From Orbus sasakiae (GTDB taxonomy: Bacteria > Pseudomonadota > Gammaproteobacteria > Enterobacterales > Orbaceae): a stretch of 64,000 nt of DNA. Location of the stretch: assembly GCF_039542345.1 (NCBI RefSeq), contig NZ_BAABHY010000001.1, positions 1,798,001-1,862,000 on the forward strand. The letters are read 5' to 3'. The position numbers were made by a program, and so were the translations under genes. Under the pieces are notes generated by a model that was not told the origin of the DNA, searched no databases, and saw nothing but the letters and a program-made list of their open reading frames with translations. Shown piece by piece: positions 43,161 to 51,707 of the stretch. Positions within the stretch are counted from its first letter, which is position 1. Each line of letters begins with the position of its first letter.

Positions 43161-44087
43161 ATGCTAAAACGCTATCTTGATTGTAATGCATCAGATTTAG
43201 TAAAGATGAATAAACATGATCTTATCTATGCAATTAAAGCCAGTGAAGGAAGAGTCTTGCTGAGCGAGACAATTGCAATCACCAGTCCACTCCTTAACAC
43301 AATTACCAATGCTGAGCTTGCTGCGTCACAAGGCGCCGACTTATTATTAGTCAACATGTTTGATGTTATCAACCCAGTATTACTAGGCTTACCCGCTAAT
43401 ATCAAACCCCAACATATTATTAAAACATTACAGACATTAACCGGTCGTGTGGTTGGCATTAATCTTGAAGCAGTCGATCCACTCGTTGATTTGCAGCATG
43501 AGGATATTTGGAAAATGACGCAAGGTCGTTTGGCAAATGCAGAAAATGCGAAAAAACTGGTTGAAATGGGCGGCCGTTTCGTTGTCATAACGGGCAACCC
43601 CAATAATGGTGTGAGTAATAGTGCAATCAACCATGCAATTAAAGACATCAAGCAAGCAGTTGGTAATGAATTGATCATTATCGCAGGCAAGATGCACAGT
43701 GCAGGGATCGTGCAAGAACATGGTGATGCAATCATTAACCAGCAACAGATCCATCAATTTATTGAGAATGGTGCTGACATTATTCTTGTTCCAGCACCAG
43801 GGACAATACCAGGTATGAGTTTAGATAAAGTGTCTGATTTAGTTCAGGCAATACACCATAAAAATTGTTTAGCCATGACCGCAATCGGTACTTCACAAGA
43901 AGGCGCTGATAAAGAAACAATCCGGCAAATTGCATTAATGAGTAAAATGGCGGGAGCCGATTTACATCATATTGGAGATACTGGCTATATGGGGATTGCG
44001 TTACCAGAAAACATTTTCACGTATAGTGTTGCAATTCGAGGGGTAAGACACACCTATGCACGCATAGCTCGTTCAATCAACCGCTGA
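43161..44087 (+). CDS. TIM-barrel protein of unknown function (DUF7916-like)
   Basis: A 308-residue protein starting MLKRYLDCNASDLVKMNKHD. Regular beta-alpha repeats (GADLLLVNMFDV, GRVVGINLEAVD, GGRFVVITGNP, ELIIIAGKMHSAG, GADIILVPAPGTIPGMS, NCLAMTAIGTSQEGAD and GADLHHIGDTGY) indicate a TIM barrel, with phosphate-site-like glycines late in the chain. The family is annotated variously (haloacid-dehalogenase-like, PEP-phosphonomutase-like) but I know of no assigned activity. It is under probable control of the divergent sugar-type GntR regulator and ends at a strong terminator, so it works alone. Confidence 0.75.
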   Translation: MLKRYLDCNASDLVKMNKHDLIYAIKASEGRVLLSETIAITSPLLNTITNAELAASQGADLLLVNMFDVINPVLLGLPANIKPQHIIKTLQTLTGRVVGINLEAVDPLVDLQHEDIWKMTQGRLANAENAKKLVEMGGRFVVITGNPNNGVSNSAINHAIKDIKQAVGNELIIIAGKMHSAGIVQEHGDAIINQQQIHQFIENGADIILVPAPGTIPGMSLDKVSDLVQAIHHKNCLAMTAIGTSQEGADKETIRQIALMSKMAGADLHHIGDTGYMGIALPENIFTYSVAIRGVRHTYARIARSINR

Positions 44088-44103
44088 TCGCTCATTTTGT
44101 CCA

Positions 44104-44160
44104 TCTGATAATTTATCAGACATTGACACAATGCTGACACTGTAAGCATTGTGTCTTTTT
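44104..44160 (+). terminator. Terminator after the TIM-barrel gene
   Basis: Perfect 11-bp stem GACACAATGCT / AGCATTGTGTC (44125-44135 / 44145-44155) followed by TTTTTATT. Just upstream is a perfect palindrome TCTGATAATTTATCAGA (44104-44120). Confidence 0.88.
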
Positions 44161-44407
44161 ATTGACTAAAATAGGTAAAGCCTATAGATGAGATTGTGCT
44201 TTTTATTAAATTATATTAACAACTTAAAATATCATTACAAATCATTACGTTAAATCAAATCCAATGTGTAACTAATTGATTTTTAAAAACTGTTTAATAC
44301 TTGAAACTATGTAATACATGGTATAGTGTATTTGATAATAATTAATCACATAAAATTAATTATTTTTATCCTAGTAAAACAGTTTTTGTCCTTGATGGGG
44401 GAACGTC
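44161..44407 (+). promoter_or_regulatory. Upstream region of the pilus operon
   Basis: AT-rich region with a weak promoter candidate: TTGAAA (44301-44306) and TATAGT (44322-44327) at a short 15-base spacing. The leader to the first pilus gene would be about 75 bases and ends in the ribosome site GGGGGAAC. No regulator gene lies nearby. Confidence 0.35.
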
Positions 44408-44959
44408 ATGAAATTTTTAAAAAAACCGGTTTTACCAATAGCAATGTTTAGTATATTTGCAATGACCTCTCATCAGGCATTAGCTGCAGATAGTGTAAAT
44501 GGGACTGTTGGTGTCACAATGAATGTTACGGGCTCATGCTTAATTAACGGTGGTCAAGTATCGAATGGTGGATCGTTTGGTAATTTAGACTTTGGTTCAC
44601 AAATCAGCTTATTTGATACAGCAGGTGCCACCGTCAAAAGTAGCGGAGGTTCATTGCTAACCATTCAATGTAATGCGGGTTCAAGTAGTACACCAACGAT
44701 GACGCTAATTAGCGGAGCCAACGATGCAAGTGCAACATCTTCGTATAATCATGCCATGAAAAATGGTTCAAGTTATATCAATTACTCTCTTTATAAAGAT
44801 TCTGGCTATACTAGTGTGATAAACCCTAACGATGCCTTTTTTTCAAGTCGCAATGATGGCTCAACTGAAACCGTCGCGATCTATGCAAAAGCCGTTGGGG
44901 CAAATGGATTAGCAGTCGGTTTATATACAGACACTATCACCCTAAAAATTGATTTCTAA
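44408..44959 (+). CDS. Csu-like pilin, major subunit (SCPU domain)
   Basis: A 183-residue secreted pilin. Signal peptide to about residue 26 (cleavage ALA-A). The spore coat U (SCPU) domain follows with NVTGSCLINGG (C44), NLDFGSQ, LLTIQCNAG (C88; disulfide partner) and the C-terminal beta strand GLYTDTITLKIDF that docks with chaperone and usher. First gene of a five-gene archaic chaperone-usher operon and the likely main shaft subunit, comparable to CsuA/B of Acinetobacter. Confidence 0.85.
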   Translation: MKFLKKPVLPIAMFSIFAMTSHQALAADSVNGTVGVTMNVTGSCLINGGQVSNGGSFGNLDFGSQISLFDTAGATVKSSGGSLLTIQCNAGSSSTPTMTLISGANDASATSSYNHAMKNGSSYINYSLYKDSGYTSVINPNDAFFSSRNDGSTETVAIYAKAVGANGLAVGLYTDTITLKIDF

Positions 44960-44984
44960 GTATTTCAATGTTTTGAGTGCGCCA

Positions 44985-45533
44985 ATGAGAAAATATGGCT
45001 TAACATTTTATATAAAAAGTCATTGCTTACTGGTATTGCTAATACTGGCAGTACCAGCCTATTGTGCCACAAATTGTCAATTATCCAATTCACCCGCCGG
45101 TTGCCCAATCTTAGTTCAAGCCGCTATTTTACCAGGATGCCAAATTGCAGGGGCAACCACCAGTAAGTTGGGCGATATTAATTTTGGTCAAGTCGCAAGT
45201 TTATCTTCAAAGACGGTGATCAGTGCTTTAGTGCTAGATTCAACAATTAGCCTAAACTGCACACCTAACATAAATCTAACAATCAGTATTGACCGCGGTC
45301 TCTATTATGATGGCAGTCGTAATATGAGTCGTTCCGGCGGCTATCGGCAACCTTATCAACTGTATTCAGATGTGGCTTTAAATAATCCGATTGGTATTGA
45401 TCAACCCATAACATTAATCACGTCAAGCAGTGGTAATAATATTACCTTGCCTGTGTATGCAGCCGTTAAGCTCAATAACAGTCAACCACCGGGTAACTAC
45501 ACGGATACTTTAACGGTGGTCATTTCATGGTAA
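44985..45533 (+). CDS. Csu-like minor pilin (SCPU domain)
   Basis: About 182 residues from ATG 44985, which gives a regular signal peptide (hydrophobic CLLVLLILAVPAYCA). An in-frame TTG at 44949 overlapping the previous gene is less likely. The mature part has an extra N-terminal Cys pair (CQLSNSPAGC), then ILPGCQIAG, GDINFGQVASL, ISLNCTPN and the terminal YTDTLTVVISW of SCPU pilins. Likely an adaptor or minor subunit between shaft and tip, as CsuA or CsuB. Confidence 0.82.
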   Translation: MRKYGLTFYIKSHCLLVLLILAVPAYCATNCQLSNSPAGCPILVQAAILPGCQIAGATTSKLGDINFGQVASLSSKTVISALVLDSTISLNCTPNINLTISIDRGLYYDGSRNMSRSGGYRQPYQLYSDVALNNPIGIDQPITLITSSSGNNITLPVYAAVKLNNSQPPGNYTDTLTVVISW

Positions 45534-45554
45534 TGATAAGATGGAGTAAATGCG

Positions 45555-46301
45555 ATGTTTCACAATTTTTTTAATCACGTAACGACGTGGAAAATCTATG
45601 TATTGAAATTAATAAAATGGGGATGTTTATTTCATCTCCTTTTTATCAGCCAATCACTGAATGCTTCGATTGTCATTTGGCCGACAAATTTGGTCATGGA
45701 ACAAAATGAAAAGTCGGTTATCTTGCGTTTAGAAAATCGTGGTAATCAACCCGTGGTATTACAAATGCGAATTTACCAATGGACTCAGGTTAATGGTGAA
45801 GAACAACTGCTCCCACAACAAAATGTCATTGGTAGCCCACCCATGATGACCATTGCCTCTGGAAGCCAACAAATTGTTAGAATTATAAATAAAAAAACCG
45901 CACTGGCTAATGAAGAGCTAACCTATCGTTTGGTTTTAGATGAAATACCCACTCAGCCGAAAGGACAGCAAGGCGTCAATTTCCAAATGCGTTATTCCCT
46001 ACCTCTATTTATCTATGGTGCAGGATTAAAACACAACGTGATTGACGAAAATGTACAAAATGATTTGAGCTGGCGCTTTGTTAATAGCAAAGGAAATAAG
46101 TGGTTAGAGTTTAATAATCAAGGTAACACACATTTACACCTAAGCCATATTGATATGAATCAAAAAACAGCCGGCCTGCTATCAACGTATGTTTTACCTC
46201 ATTCGGTCATCCGATTAAAAGTGAACAACACATTAAATGAACCAAGCCAGCTCACCATGACGATTAATGGACAAAAATCATATACCGTAAAAAAACGGTA
46301 G
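45555..46301 (+). CDS. Periplasmic pilus chaperone (CsuC-like)
   Basis: A 248-residue PapD-like chaperone of the archaic type. After a hydrophobic signal (about 20-37) come SIVIWPTNLVMEQNEKS, an RLENRGNQPVVLQMRIYQW strand pair, the SPPMMTIASGSQQIVRII block containing the G1 strand register and EELTYRLVLDEIP, all typical of CsuC/FimC-like molecules. It holds the SCPU subunits before usher docking. Twenty bases after the minor pilin gene. Confidence 0.88.
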   Translation: MFHNFFNHVTTWKIYVLKLIKWGCLFHLLFISQSLNASIVIWPTNLVMEQNEKSVILRLENRGNQPVVLQMRIYQWTQVNGEEQLLPQQNVIGSPPMMTIASGSQQIVRIINKKTALANEELTYRLVLDEIPTQPKGQQGVNFQMRYSLPLFIYGAGLKHNVIDENVQNDLSWRFVNSKGNKWLEFNNQGNTHLHLSHIDMNQKTAGLLSTYVLPHSVIRLKVNNTLNEPSQLTMTINGQKSYTVKKR

Positions 46302-46336
46302 TATCAGTCGATTCGCTAAACATTGAATGAATTGTT

Positions 46337-48709
46337 ATGACGTTAATCAAAACGATATTGCAAACAGTATTGCTTTTTTTAGTGCTTACACTGGCGACGT
46401 GGCAATCATCAATACCGCTTGTGTATGCCCAACCAATCGATCTATCAGATAATCCTGTTGATAGTGGAATGGAATTATATTTAGAACTGGTCATTAATCA
46501 TTTTCCAACTACTCATATTGCTGCAATTGATTATATTCCACCCAATTTTTATATTTTACCCGAGGATTTAGCAATAACAGGAATCGATGCCAAACATTGG
46601 CAACGATTAACTCCGCGCAACGATGGAAAAATTGCGATAAACCAAATCACAGATCTACAAGCTGTCTATCAACAAGAAAATCAACAACTCCTGCTTTCTG
46701 TCCCAGCAGCTTGGCTTCCTAATCAAGTTCTCTCATTATTAAATGATGCACAAACATACTATCCGGCTCAAAATAGTAGCGGTATTTTATTTAACTATGA
46801 CACATATTTGAGTCGACCTAAAAATGGTGATGCGTATACCGCCGTATGGACAGATTTGCGTATATTTAGTGATTATGGCACGATTCAATCAACGGGATCC
46901 TATTGGCATCAATTCAACCAACACGCTAATCGCTACCTTCGCTATGATACATCTTGGCAGTATTCTGACCAAGAAAACATGCTAACATTTGAAACGGGTG
47001 ATTTTGTAACACGTACCTTATCTTGGAGTAACCCAGTTCGCTTGGGTGGTTTGCAAATTTCACAAAATTTTGCAATTCGACCTGACATCATTACCTATCC
47101 GCTACCAAGCCTATCGGGTGAGAATAATTTACCATCAACGGTGGATTTATTGGTTAATGGCTATAATGTCGAAAGTTCATCACTCAATTCTGGACCATTT
47201 ACATTAAACAATGTGCCTTTTATTAATGGTGCCGGCGAAGCAACGATTGTCACAACTGATGTTTTGGGGCGTCAAGTTTCAACGACCGTTCCGTTATATG
47301 TGACAAGTAGTTTATTAAAAAAAGGGTTAGTCGATTATAGCTTAAGTGCTGGGTTTATTCGGCAAAAATACACTGTCGAAAATTTTCGTTATAACCAATT
47401 GGCAATGAGTGGCAATTACCGCTACGGTTTAACCAATTATTTAACCGCGGAATCACATATTGAAGCGACCAAAGATTTACAGCAATTGGGTTTAGGCGCA
47501 ACATTAAAACTTGGCGTCTATGGTGTGCTAAATGGGTCATATGCCAAAAGTTATTACGATAATTACCGCGATAAAAAACTTTCTTTAGGTTATCAATATA
47601 ACCATAGAATGTTCAATGTTGCGATGCAATATAATCAGTTTGGTGAGCATTTTTATGGTTTATCGAATCTTGAATATAAAAATCAAACAGTCAAAAGTAA
47701 CCAACAGGTGACATTTGGGTTACCACTAGGCTATGCGGGTAATCTGGTTGCTGGTTATTTTAAAATCACATCACAAAATGGCGCCAGCAATGAGTTACTC
47801 AATTTGAGCTGGAACCGCTCATTTGATCAATTTGGCAATCTGTTTTTGTCAGTCAGTAAGTCAAATACTCATGATAATTGGACTGGTTTTTTGCAGTGGA
47901 TGGTTCCATTAAGTCATGGTCAAGATGCCGTATCAATCACCACGAATCGAGATAATCAAAAACAATACTCACAACGCATTAATTATAACCATTCGCAAGC
48001 TTATAATGGTGGATGGGGCGGGAACCTAAGTTATCAAAATACGCCCCATACCGATAATTACTATCAAGCTGATATTGCTTGGAGCAATCCTCAAATTGAA
48101 CTTTATGGTGGTACTTATGGCACAAAACAAGATAATACCTGGTGGGCAAATGCGATTGGTTCATTTATTTTTATGGATCAGCAGCTCTATGCTGCAAATT
48201 CAGTATTAGATTCATTCGTTGCGGTAACTACCGATAGGATACCTAATGTTGACATTTATTATGAAAATAATTATGTGGGTAAAACGGATAAAAATGGTTA
48301 TTTATTGATTACGAAAATTCCAGCTTATTATGCTGCGAAATATTCAATTGATCCTTTTACCTTTGCTGAAAATATTCGCATAGAACCTTACGAACAGCGC
48401 ATCGCGGTTAAATCCAAAAATGGCTATGTGTTAAAGTTTGCGGCGAAAACAATCACACCAACCTACTTAATGTTAGTTGATGAACATCAGCAAGCGTTAC
48501 CGCTTGGTTCTGAAGTTATCCTTAATGGTGATTTAGCCACAACATATGTTGGTTTTGATGGCTTTGTGTATTTTGATCACATTGAACAAAATAATCAGCT
48601 AATCGTCAATTCACCACAACAAACCAAATATCGATGTGCATTTTCAGCAGGTGCAATCCAACCTGACAATGCAACACTGGTACACACCTTAATTTGCCAG
48701 CAGGAGTAA
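46337..48709 (+). CDS. Outer-membrane usher (CsuD-like)
   Basis: A 790-residue usher forming the outer-membrane pore for pilus assembly. Signal about 1-32; N-terminal periplasmic domain (about 40-150) with MELYLELVINH; beta-barrel with a plug domain around STVDLLVNGYNVESSSLNSG and PFTLNNVPFINGAGEATIVTTD (key parts LNSGPFTLNNVP and DVLGRQ); C-terminal domains with VPNVDIYYENNYVGKTDKNG-like text and a final CxxxxxxxxxxxxxxxxxC pair (RCAFSAG / LICQQE). Complete and slightly short for the family. Followed four bases later by the tip gene. Confidence 0.9.
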   Translation: MTLIKTILQTVLLFLVLTLATWQSSIPLVYAQPIDLSDNPVDSGMELYLELVINHFPTTHIAAIDYIPPNFYILPEDLAITGIDAKHWQRLTPRNDGKIAINQITDLQAVYQQENQQLLLSVPAAWLPNQVLSLLNDAQTYYPAQNSSGILFNYDTYLSRPKNGDAYTAVWTDLRIFSDYGTIQSTGSYWHQFNQHANRYLRYDTSWQYSDQENMLTFETGDFVTRTLSWSNPVRLGGLQISQNFAIRPDIITYPLPSLSGENNLPSTVDLLVNGYNVESSSLNSGPFTLNNVPFINGAGEATIVTTDVLGRQVSTTVPLYVTSSLLKKGLVDYSLSAGFIRQKYTVENFRYNQLAMSGNYRYGLTNYLTAESHIEATKDLQQLGLGATLKLGVYGVLNGSYAKSYYDNYRDKKLSLGYQYNHRMFNVAMQYNQFGEHFYGLSNLEYKNQTVKSNQQVTFGLPLGYAGNLVAGYFKITSQNGASNELLNLSWNRSFDQFGNLFLSVSKSNTHDNWTGFLQWMVPLSHGQDAVSITTNRDNQKQYSQRINYNHSQAYNGGWGGNLSYQNTPHTDNYYQADIAWSNPQIELYGGTYGTKQDNTWWANAIGSFIFMDQQLYAANSVLDSFVAVTTDRIPNVDIYYENNYVGKTDKNGYLLITKIPAYYAAKYSIDPFTFAENIRIEPYEQRIAVKSKNGYVLKFAAKTITPTYLMLVDEHQQALPLGSEVILNGDLATTYVGFDGFVYFDHIEQNNQLIVNSPQQTKYRCAFSAGAIQPDNATLVHTLICQQE

Positions 48710-48713
48710 ACAC

Positions 48714-49760
48714 ATGATAACAACTGACGATTTAAAATATCTTATTTTTGATTTTTGTTTAACGCATATTGGTAAACGAATTGTCATGGTAAGTGTGTTG
48801 ATATCAAGTATGCTATTTATACCGTATGCACTCGCTGATGCCGGCTGCACAGCAACAACATCAAGTGGACAGATTTCATTTGGTCAAGTTTCATCACTCA
48901 ATATTAGGAATTCACAACAAAGTGCCTCAACCAAAGATATGGGGCTCAATTGTGGTGGAGGCATACTCAGTTTACTTTCTGTGACAGGCAAAATCAGCGC
49001 TCACATAACAACAAGCAATACTGCTGTTTTGAAAAATCAGTTAGGGGATTCAATGCCTTATTCAATGTATATGACGCCTGATTATCAGTATCAAATTCAG
49101 CCCAACACCACCGTCGATTATTATAATGGAACTATACTTGGATTATTGGGTTTAGGTAATAGCAATTCAGTCAGTATTCCCTTATATTTACGCACAAACA
49201 GTGGTACATTCAATCTGAGAGCCGGTACCTATACTGATACTATTACGGTAAATTGGGACTGGAAAGTCTGCAAAGGTGTTAGCATTCTTTTTATTTGTTT
49301 GGGATATAGCCAAGGACAAGCGACCTGGGTTGGTCATGTTTCATTAAATGTACAAAATGACTGTATGATTAATGCGCCAGATATTAATTTTGGTAGTGTA
49401 CCACTCACTTCATCATTTAACCCTGTTAGTCAAACCATTAGCATTTATTGTACCAAAGGAACTAGCTACTCGGTTGGGCTTAGCAATGGTTCAAATGTCA
49501 GTGGTAATCAACGACGGCTCGCTTATAATGGCCATTATCTTAACTATGAAATTTATCAAGGAAGTACGAGTAATTTACGTTGGGGAACAAGCGGTAGTGA
49601 ACGGCGTTTTTCAGCAAATGCAGACATCAATCCCGGTGTGGGTAGCGGCAGTAATTCATTGATTCAGGGTTTTATTTACCAAGCCATTATTTTACCAGGG
49701 CAAGCCACACCACCAGCAGGGACATATACCGATAGAATCATTTTGGATATCTCGTTTTAG
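48714..49760 (+). CDS. Csu-like two-domain tip adhesin
   Basis: A 348-residue protein with two SCPU-like domains. After a signal (about 25-43, ending ALADA) the first domain runs from GCTATTSSGQISFGQVSSL to GTYTDTITVNWDW (about 46-181) and the second from NDCMINAPDINFGSVPL to GTYTDRIILDISF (about 218-348). This matches CsuE, the tip protein whose distal domain carries hydrophobic finger loops that bind surfaces. Last gene of the pilus operon; the first domain has no partner strand for further polymerisation, consistent with a tip. Confidence 0.83.
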   Translation: MITTDDLKYLIFDFCLTHIGKRIVMVSVLISSMLFIPYALADAGCTATTSSGQISFGQVSSLNIRNSQQSASTKDMGLNCGGGILSLLSVTGKISAHITTSNTAVLKNQLGDSMPYSMYMTPDYQYQIQPNTTVDYYNGTILGLLGLGNSNSVSIPLYLRTNSGTFNLRAGTYTDTITVNWDWKVCKGVSILFICLGYSQGQATWVGHVSLNVQNDCMINAPDINFGSVPLTSSFNPVSQTISIYCTKGTSYSVGLSNGSNVSGNQRRLAYNGHYLNYEIYQGSTSNLRWGTSGSERRFSANADINPGVGSGSNSLIQGFIYQAIILPGQATPPAGTYTDRIILDISF

Positions 49761-49777
49761 TGGTTTAATCGTGCCTG

Positions 49778-50395
49778 TTAATTATCTTGTTGATGAAATT
49801 GCGCTAACCAAACGGTGCGACCACCACAATCAGGATCACTGGCGACCATATCAATCACATCAAAACCATGAGAATTCAATAATGAGTGATACTCATTGGG
49901 CGACAAGCTAGCATGATAAAGTGGCTCACCGAGAAAATCATTAATGGCTTCACCATCATGAGTACCACTTGTAAACATTAATACTGAGCCTTGTATCGCA
50001 TGTTGTTTAAAAATGTCAAATATAGCTCGTTGATCATCTTTGACCAAATGAAAAAAACTATCCCAAGCCAATATTCCTTGATAAGTTTGGTTAAGTGATA
50101 GGTGGCGCATATCAGACACCATCCAACGTTGAGTCGGAAAGCGCTGTTGACAGAGATTAATTAACGGTTTTGAACTATCAACCCCTGTAATATGATGCTG
50201 ATGGTCAATAAAATAGGCGGCAATAGGACATCCACTACCACAACCTAAATCCAAAATTTGGCTATCAGGTGCAAGGTAACTTAAAAAACGGTCTAACCAA
50301 GCTTTTTCAGCAAAATACCGCTGTCTTAGCGTATCCCACTGTTCGGCATGACGATGATAAAAACCAATCACGGCTTTAGCTGCTGGATGTGACAT
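49778..50395 (-). CDS. Class I SAM-dependent methyltransferase
   Basis: A 205-residue protein with the SAM-binding glycine motif ILDLGCGSGCPIA (about residues 44-56), the acidic loop ITGVDSSKPLI and WMVSDMRHL. It looks like a small-molecule or unspecific methyltransferase (Methyltransf_25 type). Substrate unknown; it converges with the pilus operon and has no operon partners. Confidence 0.75.
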   Translation of the reverse strand: MSHPAAKAVIGFYHRHAEQWDTLRQRYFAEKAWLDRFLSYLAPDSQILDLGCGSGCPIAAYFIDHQHHITGVDSSKPLINLCQQRFPTQRWMVSDMRHLSLNQTYQGILAWDSFFHLVKDDQRAIFDIFKQHAIQGSVLMFTSGTHDGEAINDFLGEPLYHASLSPNEYHSLLNSHGFDVIDMVASDPDCGGRTVWLAQFHQQDN

Positions 50396-50787
50396 AATCG
50401 TATTTGATTTAGGTATGTAAGACCAATTTTACAAATGATTTCGTCAATTGACAAATTTTGGTCATAATTGATTTATAACATCATCTAATTTACCGCAGAT
50501 GCGGCAAATTAGTCATTGTGTGGCGTTATTGTTGATTTAACAGATGGACAGGAATAAAACTATCACCAAGTTCATCGATATTATAGTTGGTTTTAATCAT
50601 CACGATATCGATTGATTTAGTCTTCATTCGTTTAGGTAATATTGATAACCATTGCTTAATCATATTGCACCTCATTGAATATTGCCATTTGGCAAGCGTA
50701 ATATAGCAATAATATATGTCAATATCATGACAAAATCACAATATATCGATATGATATACCATTAGTTTTACTCAAAAAGACCCTATT
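50396..50787. other. Spacer with small ORF and inverted repeats
   Basis: Contains the 45-codon ORF listed next, an imperfect inverted repeat CTAATTTACCGC / GCGGCAAATTAG (50485-50512) without T tract, and TGTC-N8-GACA (50719-50734 region) near the ynfA promoter. No other coding sequence seen. Confidence 0.45.
50526..50663 (-). CDS. Small ORF, 45 residues, unknown
   Basis: A short frame from ATG 50663 with a good ribosome site (GAGGTG, five bases before the ATG). The product starts MIKQWLSILPKRMKTKSI and ends in VHLLNQQ; it is basic at the N-terminus with no membrane segment. I do not recognise it. The good start signal in an otherwise empty 390-base gap is the only support, so it could be a real small protein, a gene remnant or chance. 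Confidence 0.4.
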   Translation of the reverse strand: MIKQWLSILPKRMKTKSIDIVMIKTNYNIDELGDSFIPVHLLNQQ

Positions 50788-51114
50788 ATGCTAAAAATCA
50801 TTCTGCTTTTTATTATTACTGCTTTTGCCGAAATAGCTGGCTGCTATTTTGTTTATATTTGGTTTAAAAAAGCTGCATCAGCGTGGTTTTTAGTCCTTGC
50901 TACAATCAGTTTAGCGCTATTTGCTTGGTTGCTTTCTTTACATCCAGAAGCAAGTGGTCGTATTTATGCAACCTATGGCGGGATCTATATTATTATGTCT
51001 TTAATTTGGTTACGGGTTGTTGACCATGTTAAATTATCACTATTTGATTTAGTGGGTGCGGGTATTATTTTACTCGGGACAGCAGTTATCATCGCGGGTT
51101 GGCGAACGAATTAA
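50788..51114 (+). CDS. ynfA: YnfA-family (UPF0060) small membrane protein
   Basis: A 108-residue protein with four membrane helices. FAEIAGCYFVYIWFKK, LSLHPEASGRIYATYGGIYI, WLRVVDHVKLSLFD and the end AGWRTN match E. coli YnfA through the whole length. YnfA has been reported as an SMR-like multidrug exporter in Shigella. Single gene with its own promoter. Confidence 0.92.
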   Translation: MLKIILLFIITAFAEIAGCYFVYIWFKKAASAWFLVLATISLALFAWLLSLHPEASGRIYATYGGIYIIMSLIWLRVVDHVKLSLFDLVGAGIILLGTAVIIAGWRTN

Positions 51115-51182
51115 TCTGGCTATTATTACTAACTGACATAAACACCTTTCTATGCCGGTTGGCACCATAGCCAGTTGGTTGA

Positions 51183-51578
51183 TTAACCTTGGTATTGTTC
51201 ATCACTAACATGTTCAAGCCAGGTAACGGTACTGCCGTTAAGCTGTTCTTGAATTGCAATATGAGTCATTGCCGTATTTGGTGATGCGCCATGCCAATGT
51301 TTTTCCCCCGCAGGAATCCAGATGATATCACCAGGTTGAATCACTTCCATCCTCGCCCCCCATAATTGGATGAGACCTGATCCAGCTGTCACAATTAGTG
51401 TTTGCCCTAATGGGTGGGTATGCCATGCTGTACGAGCGGACGGTTCAAATGTGACCGTACCCGTCGTAACTCTGGCATCACCATCTGTCACGGTTGGCGA
51501 ATCGATGCGTACCGTACCAGTAAAATAATCACTTAAACCATGCGTTGAAGGTTGGGAGCCATTACGATAGATCTTCAT
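51183..51578 (-). CDS. Cupin-domain protein
   Basis: A single-domain cupin of 131 residues. The metal-binding motifs are WHTHPLGQTLIVTAGSG (about 52-68, with two His and Gln/Glu) and PGDIIWIPAGEKHWHGA (about 84-100, with His). ATG at 51578 follows AGGA by eight bases; ATG 51587 is possible. Relatives are often encoded near quinone or aldo-keto reductases and annotated as mandelonitrile-lyase-like. It is divergent from a LysR regulator that probably controls it. Reaction unknown. Confidence 0.8.
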   Translation of the reverse strand: MKIYRNGSQPSTHGLSDYFTGTVRIDSPTVTDGDARVTTGTVTFEPSARTAWHTHPLGQTLIVTAGSGLIQLWGARMEVIQPGDIIWIPAGEKHWHGASPNTAMTHIAIQEQLNGSTVTWLEHVSDEQYQG

Positions 51579-51707
51579 ATTTATCATCCTATTAATTTCT
51601 TTTTCAGCAATTTATCTTGCACACTACTCTGTAAGCTTAATTTAACAGATGTTTAAATTTCAGGCTATATAGTATAATTCGATTAAATATATGAGGAAAT
51701 TTCATAA

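Noticed and set aside
50485..50512. Inverted repeat CTAATTTACCGC / GCGGCAAATTAG as a terminator
   Set aside because: No T tract on either side; kept only as a structural note in the spacer entry.
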